A stretch of 64,000 nucleotides of DNA from Candidatus Pullichristensenella stercorigallinarum (GCA_018712945.1 DVFZ01000103.1:1-64000); one strand, 5' to 3'. Shown: positions 15,691 to 27,497, numbered from the stretch's first letter. Program-made: numbers and translations. The notes: generated by a model from the letters alone, not told the origin.

Positions 15691-15719
15691 AGTATACGCC
15701 ATTTTTCCCCAAAGCGCAA
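15691..15719 (-). promoter_or_regulatory. Promoter of the B12 riboswitch (TTGCGC-17-TATACT)
   Basis: On the minus strand TTGCGC (15719-15714) and TATACT (15696-15691) are 17 bases apart, immediately before the aptamer. Confidence 0.75.
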
Positions 15720-15788
15720 GGGGAACCGGACAGTGGCAAAAAGCGTCCAATATATATCCAATATTTACAAAGAATGGGAGGAAGGGAT

Positions 15789-16916
15789 ATGAGACGCATA
15801 CTGTGCGCGCTTTTGGCGCTGCTGTTTCTGATGGGCGCAGGATTCGCGGAGGCTTCCGGGAACCTGCTGGGGTTGAGGCTGCTTGCAGGCATGACCGATG
15901 GCACGCAGAATGCGGCCATATCGCCTCTGAGTTTGCAAATGGCGCTTTCGCTGGCACGCGAGGGCGCGGTGGGGGAAACGCGCGCGGAACTGGACGCGCT
16001 GCTGGCCGGGGATGCGATCAACCTGGAGACGCTGTTGGCCAATGATGCATACACGGGAATGGATGATGGCCAGACCGGGCCGGGGCTTCGATATGCCAAC
16101 GCCGGATTTGTCAAGCAGGAGTTTGAAATTTTGCCGGAGTATAAGGCACGCGTGGACGCGGAATGGTTCCCGTTGGATGAAGATGTGGAAGTTATCAACG
16201 CTTGGGTGCGGAAGAACACCAACGGCCTGATTGACAAGCTGCTGGAAGGCCCATTGCCGCCGGAAACAGCGCTGTGCCTGGTCAACGCCCTGTCGCTGGA
16301 AGCGGGATGGGCCGAGCCGTTTTCGCAGGATGACACTTCGCAAGGCGTGTTCTTTTCTCCGAACGGAGAAATAGAAACCGACTTCATGTATATTGAGCAC
16401 ACTTTCCGCTACGGCGAACGCGACGGCGCGCAAATCGTCCGCCTGCCCTATGCAGGCATGCCGCTTGCGATGTATGTCATTCTGCCCGAGGCAGGCGGCG
16501 TGTCCCAAACGCTGGAGACGCTCGCCAACGAAAGCATGGGTTATTTTTCGGATATGACTGCCGGTCCGGAAGTTCATCTGACGCTGCCGAAGTTTTCCCT
16601 TTCATACGATGGGTCGCTCATGGAGGGACTCAAGGCGCAGGGGTTGGACATCGCTGCTAGAAGGGGCGCGGATTTTTCTGCCATGTGCGCGGACGGGCGG
16701 CTCTATATCGACGATGTGATCCAAAATGTGCGTATTGATGTGGACGAAGAAGGCACCAGCGCAGCGGCGGCCACAGTGTTGGTGATAGAAGCCTATTTCG
16801 GATACGGCGAGACGGCTGAAAGCGTGGAAATGAACGTCAACCGCCCCTTCATCATCGTCATCGGCGGAGAAGATGGCGGCATCATCGCTTTTGCGGCGGT
16901 GGTGGCGGAAGTCTAG
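15789..16916 (+). CDS. Secreted serpin (serine protease inhibitor) 1
   Basis: 375 aa, normal for serpins, with a signal peptide (about 1-20, ending FAEA). Family landmarks: NAAISPLSLQMALSLAREGA (shutter region), LCLVNALSLEAGW, the breach/gate strands, and VNRPFIIVI near the end. The reactive-centre loop (about 318-348) keeps the inhibitory hinge EEGTSAAAAT, so it should trap proteases. Counting from the hinge puts P1 near Tyr in IEAYFG, which suggests a chymotrypsin-like target. GGGAGGAAGG precedes the ATG. The stop is 12 bases before a second serpin gene. Confidence 0.93.
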   Translation: MRRILCALLALLFLMGAGFAEASGNLLGLRLLAGMTDGTQNAAISPLSLQMALSLAREGAVGETRAELDALLAGDAINLETLLANDAYTGMDDGQTGPGLRYANAGFVKQEFEILPEYKARVDAEWFPLDEDVEVINAWVRKNTNGLIDKLLEGPLPPETALCLVNALSLEAGWAEPFSQDDTSQGVFFSPNGEIETDFMYIEHTFRYGERDGAQIVRLPYAGMPLAMYVILPEAGGVSQTLETLANESMGYFSDMTAGPEVHLTLPKFSLSYDGSLMEGLKAQGLDIAARRGADFSAMCADGRLYIDDVIQNVRIDVDEEGTSAAAATVLVIEAYFGYGETAESVEMNVNRPFIIVIGGEDGGIIAFAAVVAEV

Positions 16917-16928
16917 GGAGGGATACGG

Positions 16929-18068
16929 ATGAAAAGGATTTTGTGCGCGCTTCTGGCATTGCTGTTGCTGACGGGCGCGGGCTTGGCGGAGGCTTCTGGG
17001 AACCTGCTGGGGTTGAGGCTGCTTGCGGGCATGACCGACGGCACGCAGAATGCGGCCATATCGCCTTTGAGCTTGCAAATGGCGCTTTCGCTGGCGCGTG
17101 AGGGCGCGGCAGGGGAGACGCGGGCGGAGTTGGACGCGCTGCTGGCCGGGGATGAAATCAACCTGGAGGCGCTGTTGGCCAACGCGCGCTATGCGGATAG
17201 CTATGCCTGGGAGGGCGCTGACGCGGTTGCGCCCGGGCTGCAATACGCCAACGCCGCTTTCGTTGCCCCGGGCGTGGAAATTCTGCCGGAGTACAAAGCG
17301 CGCGTGGACGCGGAATGGTTCCCGCTGGATGAAGATGTGGAAACCATCAACGCCTGGGCGCGGGAAAACACCAATAGCCTGATCGACAAGCTGCTGGAAA
17401 ACCCGCTGCCGCTGGACATGGCGCTGTGCCTGGTCAACGCCCTGTCGCTGGAAGCGAAGTGGGAGCAGCAGTTTTTGGAGGAGGATACCTATTCAGGCGC
17501 TTTTTTCGCCCCGGAAGGTGAGACGGAGGCAGACTTTATGTACGCCGAAAGCGATTTCCTCTATGGCGAACGCGACGGCGCGCAGCTCGCCTGCCTGCCC
17601 TACGAGGGCACGACGCTTGCCATGTATGTGATTCTGCCCGAGGTGGGTGGCGTCCCGGCAGCGCTGGAAGCCCTGGCGCGCGAAGGCACGGCCTACTTTG
17701 CGGACATGAATTACGATTCCGAGGTGCATCTCTCCCTGCCCAAATTTTCCCTCTCCTATGGCGGTTCGCTGATGGACGGCCTGAAGGCGCAGGGAATGCA
17801 GATTGCTACCGGTGCAGACGCGGACTTTTCCGCGATGTGCGCAAACGCACCGCTCTATATCAGCAACGTCATTCAAAACGTACGCATTGACGTGGACGAA
17901 AAAGGCACCAGCGCGGCGGCAGTGACGGCGCTGTGGATGTGCGGAGCCGCCATGCCCGAGGAAGAACCGGAGTTTGTGGAGATGAAGGTGAACCGCCCCT
18001 TCATCATCGTCATCGCCGATCTGGACAGCAAGGCCATTGCCTTCGCGGCGGTGGTGGCGGAGGTGTAG
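16929..18068 (+). CDS. Secreted serpin (serine protease inhibitor) 2
   Basis: 379 aa, signal peptide ending LAEA. The body is very close to the upstream serpin (for example GNLLGLRLLAGMTDGTQNAA is the same in both), so this is a recent tandem duplicate. The reactive loop (about 322-352) has the same length and keeps the hinge EKGTSAAAVT but differs at most positions after it: ALWMCGAAMPEEEP against VLVIEAYFGYGETA. The predicted P1 is Ala, as for elastase-type targets. The two genes are 12 bases apart and probably co-transcribed. Confidence 0.93.
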   Translation: MKRILCALLALLLLTGAGLAEASGNLLGLRLLAGMTDGTQNAAISPLSLQMALSLAREGAAGETRAELDALLAGDEINLEALLANARYADSYAWEGADAVAPGLQYANAAFVAPGVEILPEYKARVDAEWFPLDEDVETINAWARENTNSLIDKLLENPLPLDMALCLVNALSLEAKWEQQFLEEDTYSGAFFAPEGETEADFMYAESDFLYGERDGAQLACLPYEGTTLAMYVILPEVGGVPAALEALAREGTAYFADMNYDSEVHLSLPKFSLSYGGSLMDGLKAQGMQIATGADADFSAMCANAPLYISNVIQNVRIDVDEKGTSAAAVTALWMCGAAMPEEEPEFVEMKVNRPFIIVIADLDSKAIAFAAVVAEV

Positions 18069-18103
18069 TTTTGTAAATGCAAAGATATGCAGGGAGGGAA
18101 ACC

Positions 18104-18433
18104 ATGCATACATGTGAACCTGTTTACAGAAGAAAATACAAAACGAAATGGGATATGGCCAATGTTCTGGGCTTTTTAAGCAGGAAAAATATCTATGATT
18201 TATGGGAATACAGATTTGAATGTATTGAAGGACAGTATTATTTAACGATTCTCAGCAAACGCATTGGTGATGGGCATTATAAAATAACACTTTGCGCCAT
18301 GTCTGATAATACAACGGTATTTGAAGTCAGCGGCAATTCGTTCCTGGGCGCGGTTTATGATACAGATATGGATAAATTCTTTGCTCAAAAACTGGATGCC
18401 AGTCCATTGAAAGACGATGTTCCCAAGGTATGA
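18104..18433 (+). CDS. Hypothetical small protein
   Basis: 109 aa, not recognised. No signal peptide or membrane helix; a mix of basic and aromatic residues (KTKWDMANVLGFLSRKNIYDLWEYRFECIEG, in short blocks KTKWDMANVLGFLSRK and YDLWEYRFECIEG) suggests a soluble alpha/beta domain. GGGAGGG lies five bases before the ATG. It is clearly more AT-rich than the serpin genes 35 bases upstream, so it may have been acquired separately although it could share their transcript. Confidence 0.6.
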   Translation: MHTCEPVYRRKYKTKWDMANVLGFLSRKNIYDLWEYRFECIEGQYYLTILSKRIGDGHYKITLCAMSDNTTVFEVSGNSFLGAVYDTDMDKFFAQKLDASPLKDDVPKV

Positions 18434-18686
18434 TTTCCATAAGAGACACTGGCAACCGCCCCGGCGTCACATCGGAACGGTTGCTTACCGGATTGTATCT
18501 ATTTCTGCAAAAAAGACAGCGCCGGAGAGACAGAATTCCGTCCTGAGACCGCACGAACATCCATGACAGGCCGTGGGACGGGCGTAGGGTTGCGCGGGGC
18601 ATGGGGAAACCGGGCGCCGTCCATGCTGCGCCGCCGTACTGCCAAACGGCCCGCGCCCGGATGTTCAACTGTTTTCGTCTCCCCGT

Positions 18687-18797
18687 ATGCCGGCCGTCAT
18701 GGATATGAGCCGTTCGGAGCTGATTGACCAGCTGGAAATACGAGGGCTTTACACCAGCGAGCAGGCCGCGTATGGGGCGGCTGCAGCTGGAAAATAG
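18687..18797 (+). pseudogene. Remnant of a host-cell-surface-exposed lipoprotein (Ltp-type) gene
   Basis: A 36-codon frame reads MSRSELIDQLEIRGLYTSEQ at its core, close to the Ltp repeat pattern 'FSREGLIDQLEYEGFS-x-EQA-x-YAVD'. There is no ribosome site and the frame stops soon after, so this is a decayed fragment. The rest of the gap 18434-18856 shows only a hairpin (GCAACCG with CGGTTGC, about 18453-18485) and no gene I can support. Confidence 0.4.
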
Positions 18798-18856
18798 GCG
18801 CAATCCTGATGCGTGACGCGGCGTGGGAAGGCAGGTCCTGCGCCGTTTTTGCGCGC

Positions 18857-18886
18857 AAAAGAGCCGCCCCACAGATGGGGGCGGCT
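18857..18886 (-). terminator. Terminator of ppdK
   Basis: On the minus strand AGCCGCCCCC pairs with GGGGCGGCT across a short loop (18885-18862) and is followed by CTTTTGCG. Confidence 0.8.
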
Positions 18887-18897
18887 GCAGCAATGCC

Positions 18898-21537
<2,640 letters not shown>

Positions 21538-21676
21538 AGTATTCCTCCCTAGATACAAAATTCACACGAGATTAAAGGCACTTTATTCTAACAGCATTAT
21601 GGCCAAAAAGGCAAGCATATAATGGTTAAATTCCGCCTTTTTCAACAATTTTTGGTGGAAAACGTGCCTTGTGCTA

Positions 21677-21705
21677 TTGACGAACGCGCCAGTTTGGGAC
21701 ATAAT
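21677..21705 (+). promoter_or_regulatory. Sigma-A promoter TTGACG-17-CATAAT
   Basis: TTGACG (21677-21682) and CATAAT (21700-21705) are 17 bases apart, 36 bases before the DUF512 gene, and would drive that gene, der and plsY. Confidence 0.75.
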
Positions 21706-21741
21706 GATAATGGGCGGAGTTTGCGAGTTTTGGAGGCAACA

Positions 21742-23064
21742 ATGGCGCACAGAATCGTTTCAGTGGATGCGGGCAGCCTGGCGGAGGAGATGGGCGTGTG
21801 TGCGGGCGACGAGCTTGTCGCCGTCAACGGCGAAACCATCGTCGATCTTCTGGACTACGAGGCGCTCTGTGCCGAGAGCCGCGTGCGCCTGCTTCTGCGC
21901 AGGGATGGCGAGGAGACGGAGTACGACGTGGAAAAGGACGAATACGAGCCCTTGGGCTTAAACTTTGCCCAGCCGCTGATGTCGCCCACGCGCCTGTGCT
22001 GCAATCGCTGTCTGTTCTGCTTTGTAGACCAGCTCCCGCAAAACGCGCGGCCTTCGCTGCGCGTCAAGGACGACGACTGGCGCATGAGCATGATGATGGG
22101 CAATTATGTTACCCTCACCAACGTTTCCGACCGCGAGCTTGAGCGCATCATTCGCCGCCATGCCTCGCCGCTGTATATTTCCGTGCATGCCATAGACCCG
22201 CAGCTGCGCAGCCACATTCTTGGCACGCCGCGGGGCGCGCGCCTGCCCGGGCAGCTGCAAAAACTGGCGGCGGGAGGCATTGCGTTTCATACCCAGGCGG
22301 TGCTCTGCCCGGGCCTGAATGACGGCGCGGCGCTGGAGGAAACCATCCGGACGCTTGCGCGAATGTATCCGGCGGCGCGTTCGCTTGCGCTGGTGCCGGT
22401 GGGCTTGACCGGGCATCGTGAGGGTCTGTGCCCGCTGCATAAATATACGCGAGAGGAAGCGCGCGCGGTGCTTGAAACCGCCGGGCGGTGGCGAAATAGG
22501 TTGCTCGGGGAACTGGGCACGCGCTTTGTGTTCCCCTCGGATGAGTTTTATCTCGCCGCGGACATGCCCCTGCCCGAGGATGAGGAATACGAAGATTACG
22601 GGCAGATTGACGACGGCGTGGGCATGCTGCGCCTGCTGGAAACGGAATTTGCCCAGGCTTACGCGGAGCTTCCCAGGGCCATGCAAGCGCCGGGGGGCGT
22701 GACGAAAGTGACGCTCGCCTGCGGCGTTTCGGCGGGGGCGTTTTTTGCGCAGATGCTTGCGCGGCATCCAGTGGCAGGCGTTTCGGTGGCCGTGAAGCCG
22801 CTTGAAAACGGTTTTTTCGGGCCTTCGGTAACGGTCAGCGGCCTGCTCACCGGCGGCGACCTCATCCGCGGCCTGCGCGGGGACGAGAGCGCGGCGGTGC
22901 TGATTACGGTGTGCATGCTGCGCGATGGGGAAAATGTTTTTTTGGACGATATGACGCTGGAGCAAGTCTCCCGCGCCCTCGGCAAGCCGGTGATCCCGGT
23001 GGGCCGGAGCGGGGAGGAACTGCTCCAGGCGATTGTGGAGGCGGGCAAATGGCAAGGCCGTTAG
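21742..23064 (+). CDS. DUF512 radical SAM-like protein with PDZ domain (TIGR03279 type)
   Basis: 440 aa. A PDZ-like segment opens the protein (IVSVDAGSLAEEMGVCAGDELVAVNG), followed by the Cys motif CCNRCLFCFVDQLP (about 88-101), which holds the C-x-x-x-C-x-x-C-like cluster of this radical SAM family, and by the DUF512 C-terminal half. Short ISVHAIDP and CPGLNDG motifs are typical. The function of the family is not settled; it always sits beside der and plsY in Clostridia, as here. The start has TTGGAGG seven bases upstream. It overlaps der by 16 bases. Confidence 0.92.
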   Translation: MAHRIVSVDAGSLAEEMGVCAGDELVAVNGETIVDLLDYEALCAESRVRLLLRRDGEETEYDVEKDEYEPLGLNFAQPLMSPTRLCCNRCLFCFVDQLPQNARPSLRVKDDDWRMSMMMGNYVTLTNVSDRELERIIRRHASPLYISVHAIDPQLRSHILGTPRGARLPGQLQKLAAGGIAFHTQAVLCPGLNDGAALEETIRTLARMYPAARSLALVPVGLTGHREGLCPLHKYTREEARAVLETAGRWRNRLLGELGTRFVFPSDEFYLAADMPLPEDEEYEDYGQIDDGVGMLRLLETEFAQAYAELPRAMQAPGGVTKVTLACGVSAGAFFAQMLARHPVAGVSVAVKPLENGFFGPSVTVSGLLTGGDLIRGLRGDESAAVLITVCMLRDGENVFLDDMTLEQVSRALGKPVIPVGRSGEELLQAIVEAGKWQGR

Positions 23065-24377
23065 TGGCGATTGTGGGCCGCCCAAACGTGGGCAAGTCCA
23101 CCTTTTTCAACCAGATGGCGGGCAGGCGCATCGCCATTGTCGAAGACACTCCTGGCGTCACGCGCGACCGCGTGTATGCCGATTGCGAGTGGCAGAACCA
23201 TAAATTCACGCTTATTGATACCGGCGGCATCGACCCCCGAAGCGAGGACCCGCTGCTCACGCAGATGCGCCGCCAGGCGGAGATTGCCGTGGAGACGTGC
23301 GACGTAATCCTCTTCTTCGTGGACGGCCGCCAGGGCCTGACCGCCGACGACGAGGATGTAGCCGACATGCTCCGCAAGAGCGGCAAGCCGGTCATGGTGG
23401 TGGTCAACAAGATCGACAACGTGCGCATGATGGATGAAATCTATGATTTCTACCAGCTCGGCATGGGCGACCCCATCGGCATTTCCTCGGTCAACCTGCT
23501 CAACTTCGGCGACCTGCTCGAAGCGCTGTGCAACCTGTTCCCCGACCCGGACGAGGCGGGGGAGGAGGACAAGGCCGTGTCCATTGCCGTGGTGGGCAAG
23601 CCCAATGTGGGCAAAAGCTCACTGGTCAACCGCCTGCTGGGCGAGGAGCGCGTGATGGTTTCCGATATTGCCGGCACCACGCGCGACGCCATCGACACCC
23701 GTTTTACCAACGGCGAGGATACGTTCGTCATCATCGACACCGCCGGCATCCGCCGCAAGCGTGCCATCGAACAGCAGTCGCTGGAGCGCTACAGCGTGGT
23801 GCGCGCCCTGGCGGCCATCGACCGCTGCGACGTGGCGCTTTTGCTCATTGACGCCACCCAGGGCGTCACCGAGCAGGATACCAAGATCGCCGGTTATATT
23901 GACGAGTGCGGCAAGGCGGCGGTCATCTGCGTCAACAAGTGGGACGCGGTGGAAAAGGAAACGGGCACGCTGGAAAAGTACGTAAAGGACGTGCGCGAAC
24001 AGCTCAAGTTCATGGCCTACGCGCCGGTGCTGTTCATTTCCGCCAAGACCGGCCAGCGGGCAAACCGCGTGCTGGACGCGGTGCGCTCGGTGTATGCCGA
24101 GGCCACCCGGCGCGTCACCACCGGCGTTTTGAACGACGTCATGGCCGACGCGCAGGCGGCGCTGCAGCCCCCGGCCACCTCAGGCCGCCGGTTGAAGATT
24201 TACTACGCTACGCAGCAGGCCGTGCAGCCGCCCACGTTCGTTCTGTTCGTCAACGATCTGGAGCTGATGCACTTTTCCTACGAGCGTTATCTCGAAAACC
24301 AGTTCCGCAAATCGTTTGGCTTCGAGGGTACGCCCCTGCGGTTTATTCTCCGGGAACGGTCGAAAAAAGAGGACTGA
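23049..24377 (+). CDS. der: Ribosome biogenesis GTPase Der (EngA)
   Basis: 442 aa with two tandem G domains and a KH-like C-terminus, the Der architecture. G1 motifs: GRPNVGKST (about 9-17) and GKPNVGKSS (about 184-192); G3 DTGG and DTAGIRRK; G4 NKID and NKWD. It acts in maturation of the 50S subunit. The start MARPLVAIVGRPNVG is the conserved one and lies inside the end of the upstream gene, so translation is coupled; the longer open frame upstream is a shadow. Confidence 0.97.
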   Translation: MARPLVAIVGRPNVGKSTFFNQMAGRRIAIVEDTPGVTRDRVYADCEWQNHKFTLIDTGGIDPRSEDPLLTQMRRQAEIAVETCDVILFFVDGRQGLTADDEDVADMLRKSGKPVMVVVNKIDNVRMMDEIYDFYQLGMGDPIGISSVNLLNFGDLLEALCNLFPDPDEAGEEDKAVSIAVVGKPNVGKSSLVNRLLGEERVMVSDIAGTTRDAIDTRFTNGEDTFVIIDTAGIRRKRAIEQQSLERYSVVRALAAIDRCDVALLLIDATQGVTEQDTKIAGYIDECGKAAVICVNKWDAVEKETGTLEKYVKDVREQLKFMAYAPVLFISAKTGQRANRVLDAVRSVYAEATRRVTTGVLNDVMADAQAALQPPATSGRRLKIYYATQQAVQPPTFVLFVNDLELMHFSYERYLENQFRKSFGFEGTPLRFILRERSKKED

Positions 24378-24419
24378 CCGGAGCGGTTTTCCATCTATGA
24401 ATTATGCGGAGGGATGGCT

Positions 24420-25055
24420 ATGGTCTGGCGTTATGCGGTGATCGTCGTCGTGGGATACCTCTTGGGGAATATCTCGATGGGCCTCATCGTGTCCGAACGC
24501 TATCATATGGATATACGCGAGCATGGCAGCGGCAACGCGGGTACTACAAACGTCCTGCGCACGCTGGGCTGGCTGCCCAGCGCCATGACGCTGGTGGGCG
24601 ATGTGCTCAAATCGTTTGCGGCCTCCATGCTGGGTAAGTGGCTGGCGGGCGATATCGGGTTGCTGGTGGGTGGCTTCATGGCCGTGCTCGGCCACAACTG
24701 GCCGGTATTCAACGGCTTTCGCGGCGGCAAGGGCATGGCGGCTTCGCTAGGCATGCTCTTTGCGCTCAACTGGGCGCTGGCGCTGGGGCTTTTGGGGCTG
24801 GAAGTGCTGGTGGCCGGGCTGACGGGTTATGTGTCTGTGGCCTCGCTGGTCACTTCCGTGGCCTTTCCCATCGCCGCGGGCATCATCTACCGGGACAGCC
24901 CCGATTTCTGGTTCTATCTGATTTATTCCATCCTGCTGGCGGCCGTCACCATTTTCAGCCACCGCTCCAATATCAAAAGGCTTTTGAGCGGCACGGAAAA
25001 CCGCATCAATTTTAAGAAAATCAAGGTAAAACCCGACGAAAAGACGAAAGGATGA
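24420..25055 (+). CDS. plsY: Acyl-phosphate:glycerol-3-phosphate acyltransferase PlsY
   Basis: 211 aa membrane protein of about five to seven helices. The three PlsY motifs are visible: GSGNAGTTNVLR (about 38-49), GHNWPVFNGFRGGKG (about 93-107) and a later hydrophobic segment. It transfers the acyl group from acyl-phosphate to glycerol-3-phosphate, the first step of phospholipid synthesis in Gram-positives. Two ATGs lie six bases apart; the second is chosen because GGAGG is only one base before the first. It follows der by 42 bases and its stop overlaps the xylB region. Confidence 0.94.
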   Translation: MVWRYAVIVVVGYLLGNISMGLIVSERYHMDIREHGSGNAGTTNVLRTLGWLPSAMTLVGDVLKSFAASMLGKWLAGDIGLLVGGFMAVLGHNWPVFNGFRGGKGMAASLGMLFALNWALALGLLGLEVLVAGLTGYVSVASLVTSVAFPIAAGIIYRDSPDFWFYLIYSILLAAVTIFSHRSNIKRLLSGTENRINFKKIKVKPDEKTKG

Positions 25056-25060
25056 AACAC

Positions 25061-26596
25061 ATGGCAAGCAAATACCTCATCGGTCTGGACATAGGTACAT
25101 CCGGCGCGAAGTGTATCCTGGTGGACGACCAGGGCGCGGTGCTCGCCTCCTCCACGCAGGAATATCCCCTTTACACGCCCCGGCCCGGCTGGGCGGAGCA
25201 GAACCCCGAAGACTGGTGGGACGCGGTGGTGCGCGGCCTGAAGGTCATCCTGCCCAAGGCCAACGTGCCCAAAGACCAGATTGCAGGCGTGAGCTTTTCC
25301 GGGCAGATGCACGGCCTGGTGGCGCTTGATAAGGACCTGAACGTCATTCGTCCGGCCATTCTCTGGTGCGACAGCCGCACCCAGAAGCAGTGCGACTGGA
25401 TTACCGAGAAAGCCGGTGGGCTTTCCGGCTTGCTTTCCTACACCAATAATCAGATGTTGGCTGGCTACACCGGCGGCAAGCTGATCTGGTTCAAGGAAGA
25501 AGAACCGGAGCTGTTTGCGAAGATGTGGCGCTTTGTCTGCCCGAAGGACTATATCCGCCTCAAGGTTTGCGGTGAGCTGGCCATCGACGCTTCCGACGCC
25601 TCCGGCACGGGCTTTTTCAACACCCGCGAGCGCGTGTGGGCCGACGATCTCATCGCCCTGGCCGGACTTGACAAGGCCATTTTCCCGGACGTGCTGGAAT
25701 CGACCGATCTGGCCGGCCGTGTCACCCGCGCCTGCGCCGAGGAAACGGGTCTGCCTGAGGGCCTGCCCGTCTATGCCGGCGGCGGCGACGCGGTGATTCA
25801 GACCACCGGCGCGGGGCTGGTCAAGCCCGGCGTGGTGGGCGTGGTCATCGGCACGGCCGGCAACGTCTCCATGGCGCTGGACAAGTACTTTGACAACCCC
25901 AAGGGCGCTTTGCAGATGTTCTGCAACAACGCTCCCGGCCTGTGGCAGGCCATCGGCTGCACGCTGGCGGCGGGCGGCAGCTACCGCTGGTACCGCGATA
26001 CGCTGTGCGAGCACCTGAAGGAAATGGCCGCGCAGGGCAAGGGCAACGTCTACGACCTGATGGGCGATTTGGCCGCCCAGTCCAAACCCGGCGCAAACGG
26101 CGTGCTGTTCGCCCCCTATATGTCCGGCGAGCGCTGCCCGTATCCGGACCCGAACGCGCGCGGCGTGTTCTACGGCCTGTCGCTTTCCTCCACCCGCGCC
26201 GACATCACCCGCGCGGTCATGGAGGGCGTGACCTATTCGCTCAAGCAGGTCGCAGACCTGATGGATGGCTTTGTGCCCATCGAAAAGGTCTATTCCTCCG
26301 GCGGCGGCTCGGTGTCCCCGCTGTGGCGGCAGATGCAGGCCGACATCTTCGATCTGCCGGTGTACACCATGTCTGCTTCCGGCGAGGGCGGCGCTTACGG
26401 CGCGATCCTGGTTGCTGGCGTGGGCGCGGGCGTTTGGGGCAGCCTTGAGGAAGCGGCCTCCATCATCCACCCCGAAACCGAGACCCTGCCCATCCGCGAA
26501 AACCAGAAGGCTTATCAGGACGCCTACGGCCTCTATTGCGAGCTGTACGGCGCGCTCAAGCCCGTCTACGACAAGGGCGCGGCGCTGGAATTGTAA
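25061..26596 (+). CDS. xylB: Xylulokinase
   Basis: 511 aa FGGY-family kinase. Motifs: LIGLDIGTSGAKCILVDDQG (N-terminal ATP loop), VSFSGQMHGLV, the substrate-domain WCDSRTQ, and GGGDAVIQTTGAG plus SSGGGSVSPLW in the C-terminal half, all matching XylB. It phosphorylates D-xylulose to feed the pentose phosphate pathway. An in-frame ATG nine bases upstream overlaps plsY by four bases; the internal start has better spacing from AAAGG. Xylose isomerase and a regulator are not nearby, and its place after plsY is unusual, so other ketoses remain possible. Confidence 0.9.
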   Translation: MASKYLIGLDIGTSGAKCILVDDQGAVLASSTQEYPLYTPRPGWAEQNPEDWWDAVVRGLKVILPKANVPKDQIAGVSFSGQMHGLVALDKDLNVIRPAILWCDSRTQKQCDWITEKAGGLSGLLSYTNNQMLAGYTGGKLIWFKEEEPELFAKMWRFVCPKDYIRLKVCGELAIDASDASGTGFFNTRERVWADDLIALAGLDKAIFPDVLESTDLAGRVTRACAEETGLPEGLPVYAGGGDAVIQTTGAGLVKPGVVGVVIGTAGNVSMALDKYFDNPKGALQMFCNNAPGLWQAIGCTLAAGGSYRWYRDTLCEHLKEMAAQGKGNVYDLMGDLAAQSKPGANGVLFAPYMSGERCPYPDPNARGVFYGLSLSSTRADITRAVMEGVTYSLKQVADLMDGFVPIEKVYSSGGGSVSPLWRQMQADIFDLPVYTMSASGEGGAYGAILVAGVGAGVWGSLEEAASIIHPETETLPIRENQKAYQDAYGLYCELYGALKPVYDKGAALEL

Positions 26597-26672
26597 GGTT
26601 TCGCGCGGGCATATTTTTGGGGCCGACGGCCATTTTGCCGCCGGCCCTGCGTATATTTCCGGGGAGGTGCGC

Positions 26673-27497
26673 ATGAAAAAACTTCTCTGTATGCTGCTGC
26701 TTGCCTGCCTTGCCCTGACCGGCTGCGCCGCCGAAAGCGCGGATACCGGCGGGGACGAACTGACGGCGGTATTCCTGGACGTGGGCAAGGCCGACGCCAT
26801 CCTGCTTTACAACGGCGAAATGGCGGCGCTCATCGACGCAGGCGAAAACGACGATGGCGACGCGGTCGTGGAAGCGATACGCGCTCGGGGCATCGAGCGC
26901 CTTGACCTGATGATTATCACCCACTTTGACAAAGACCACGTCGGCGGCGCGGACAAGGTGCTCGAACAAATAGAGGTCGCGCGCGTGCTGGAGCCGGGCT
27001 ACGAAAAGGATTCCAAACAGGTTCGTCAATACCGCGAGGCGCTCGCTGCGGCGGGGGTGGAGGCCGAAGCCCTGACGGAGAACGTCGAGTTCACGCTCGG
27101 CGGCTGTGGTTTCGCCATCGACGTGGCCAACGCGGACGACTACGGCTCGGACGAGGAGAATGACTTTTCCCTCGTCACGCGCCTTACCCATGGCGGCGTG
27201 CGCTTCCTCTTTGCGGGCGACGCCGAGAACGCCCGCCTTGCCGAACTGCTTGACGAGGGCGATCTGGACAGCGACGTGCTCAAAGTGCCCCATCATGGCC
27301 GCTACGAGCGCCTGAGCGCGGCCTTCTTCGCCGCCGTGTCGCCGCAGTACGCCGTCGTCGCCAGCAGTCAGGACGACCTGGAGGACGCTGAAACCGTCTA
27401 CGCCCTGCAGGCTGCGGGCGCGCAGGTGCTGCTCACCCGCAACGGCGCGGTGGAGATCGTCAGCGACGGAGAGTCGGCGCGGCTGGCGCGGCCGTGA
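26673..27497 (+). CDS. Lipoprotein metallo-beta-lactamase-fold hydrolase (ComEC C-terminal type)
   Basis: 274 aa. A lipobox (LALTGC, Cys at about 18) anchors it outside the membrane. The MBL core follows: FLDVGKADAILL, LIDAGEND, ITHFDKDHVGG (the HxxxDH-type motif with the first metal-binding His), FLFAGDAE and LKVPHHGRYERLS near the end. This is the extracellular hydrolase domain found in ComEC and in stand-alone lipoproteins, presumed to act on DNA or phosphodiesters. GGGGAGG lies six bases before the ATG. A terminator follows directly. Confidence 0.88.
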   Translation: MKKLLCMLLLACLALTGCAAESADTGGDELTAVFLDVGKADAILLYNGEMAALIDAGENDDGDAVVEAIRARGIERLDLMIITHFDKDHVGGADKVLEQIEVARVLEPGYEKDSKQVRQYREALAAAGVEAEALTENVEFTLGGCGFAIDVANADDYGSDEENDFSLVTRLTHGGVRFLFAGDAENARLAELLDEGDLDSDVLKVPHHGRYERLSAAFFAAVSPQYAVVASSQDDLEDAETVYALQAAGAQVLLTRNGAVEIVSDGESARLARP

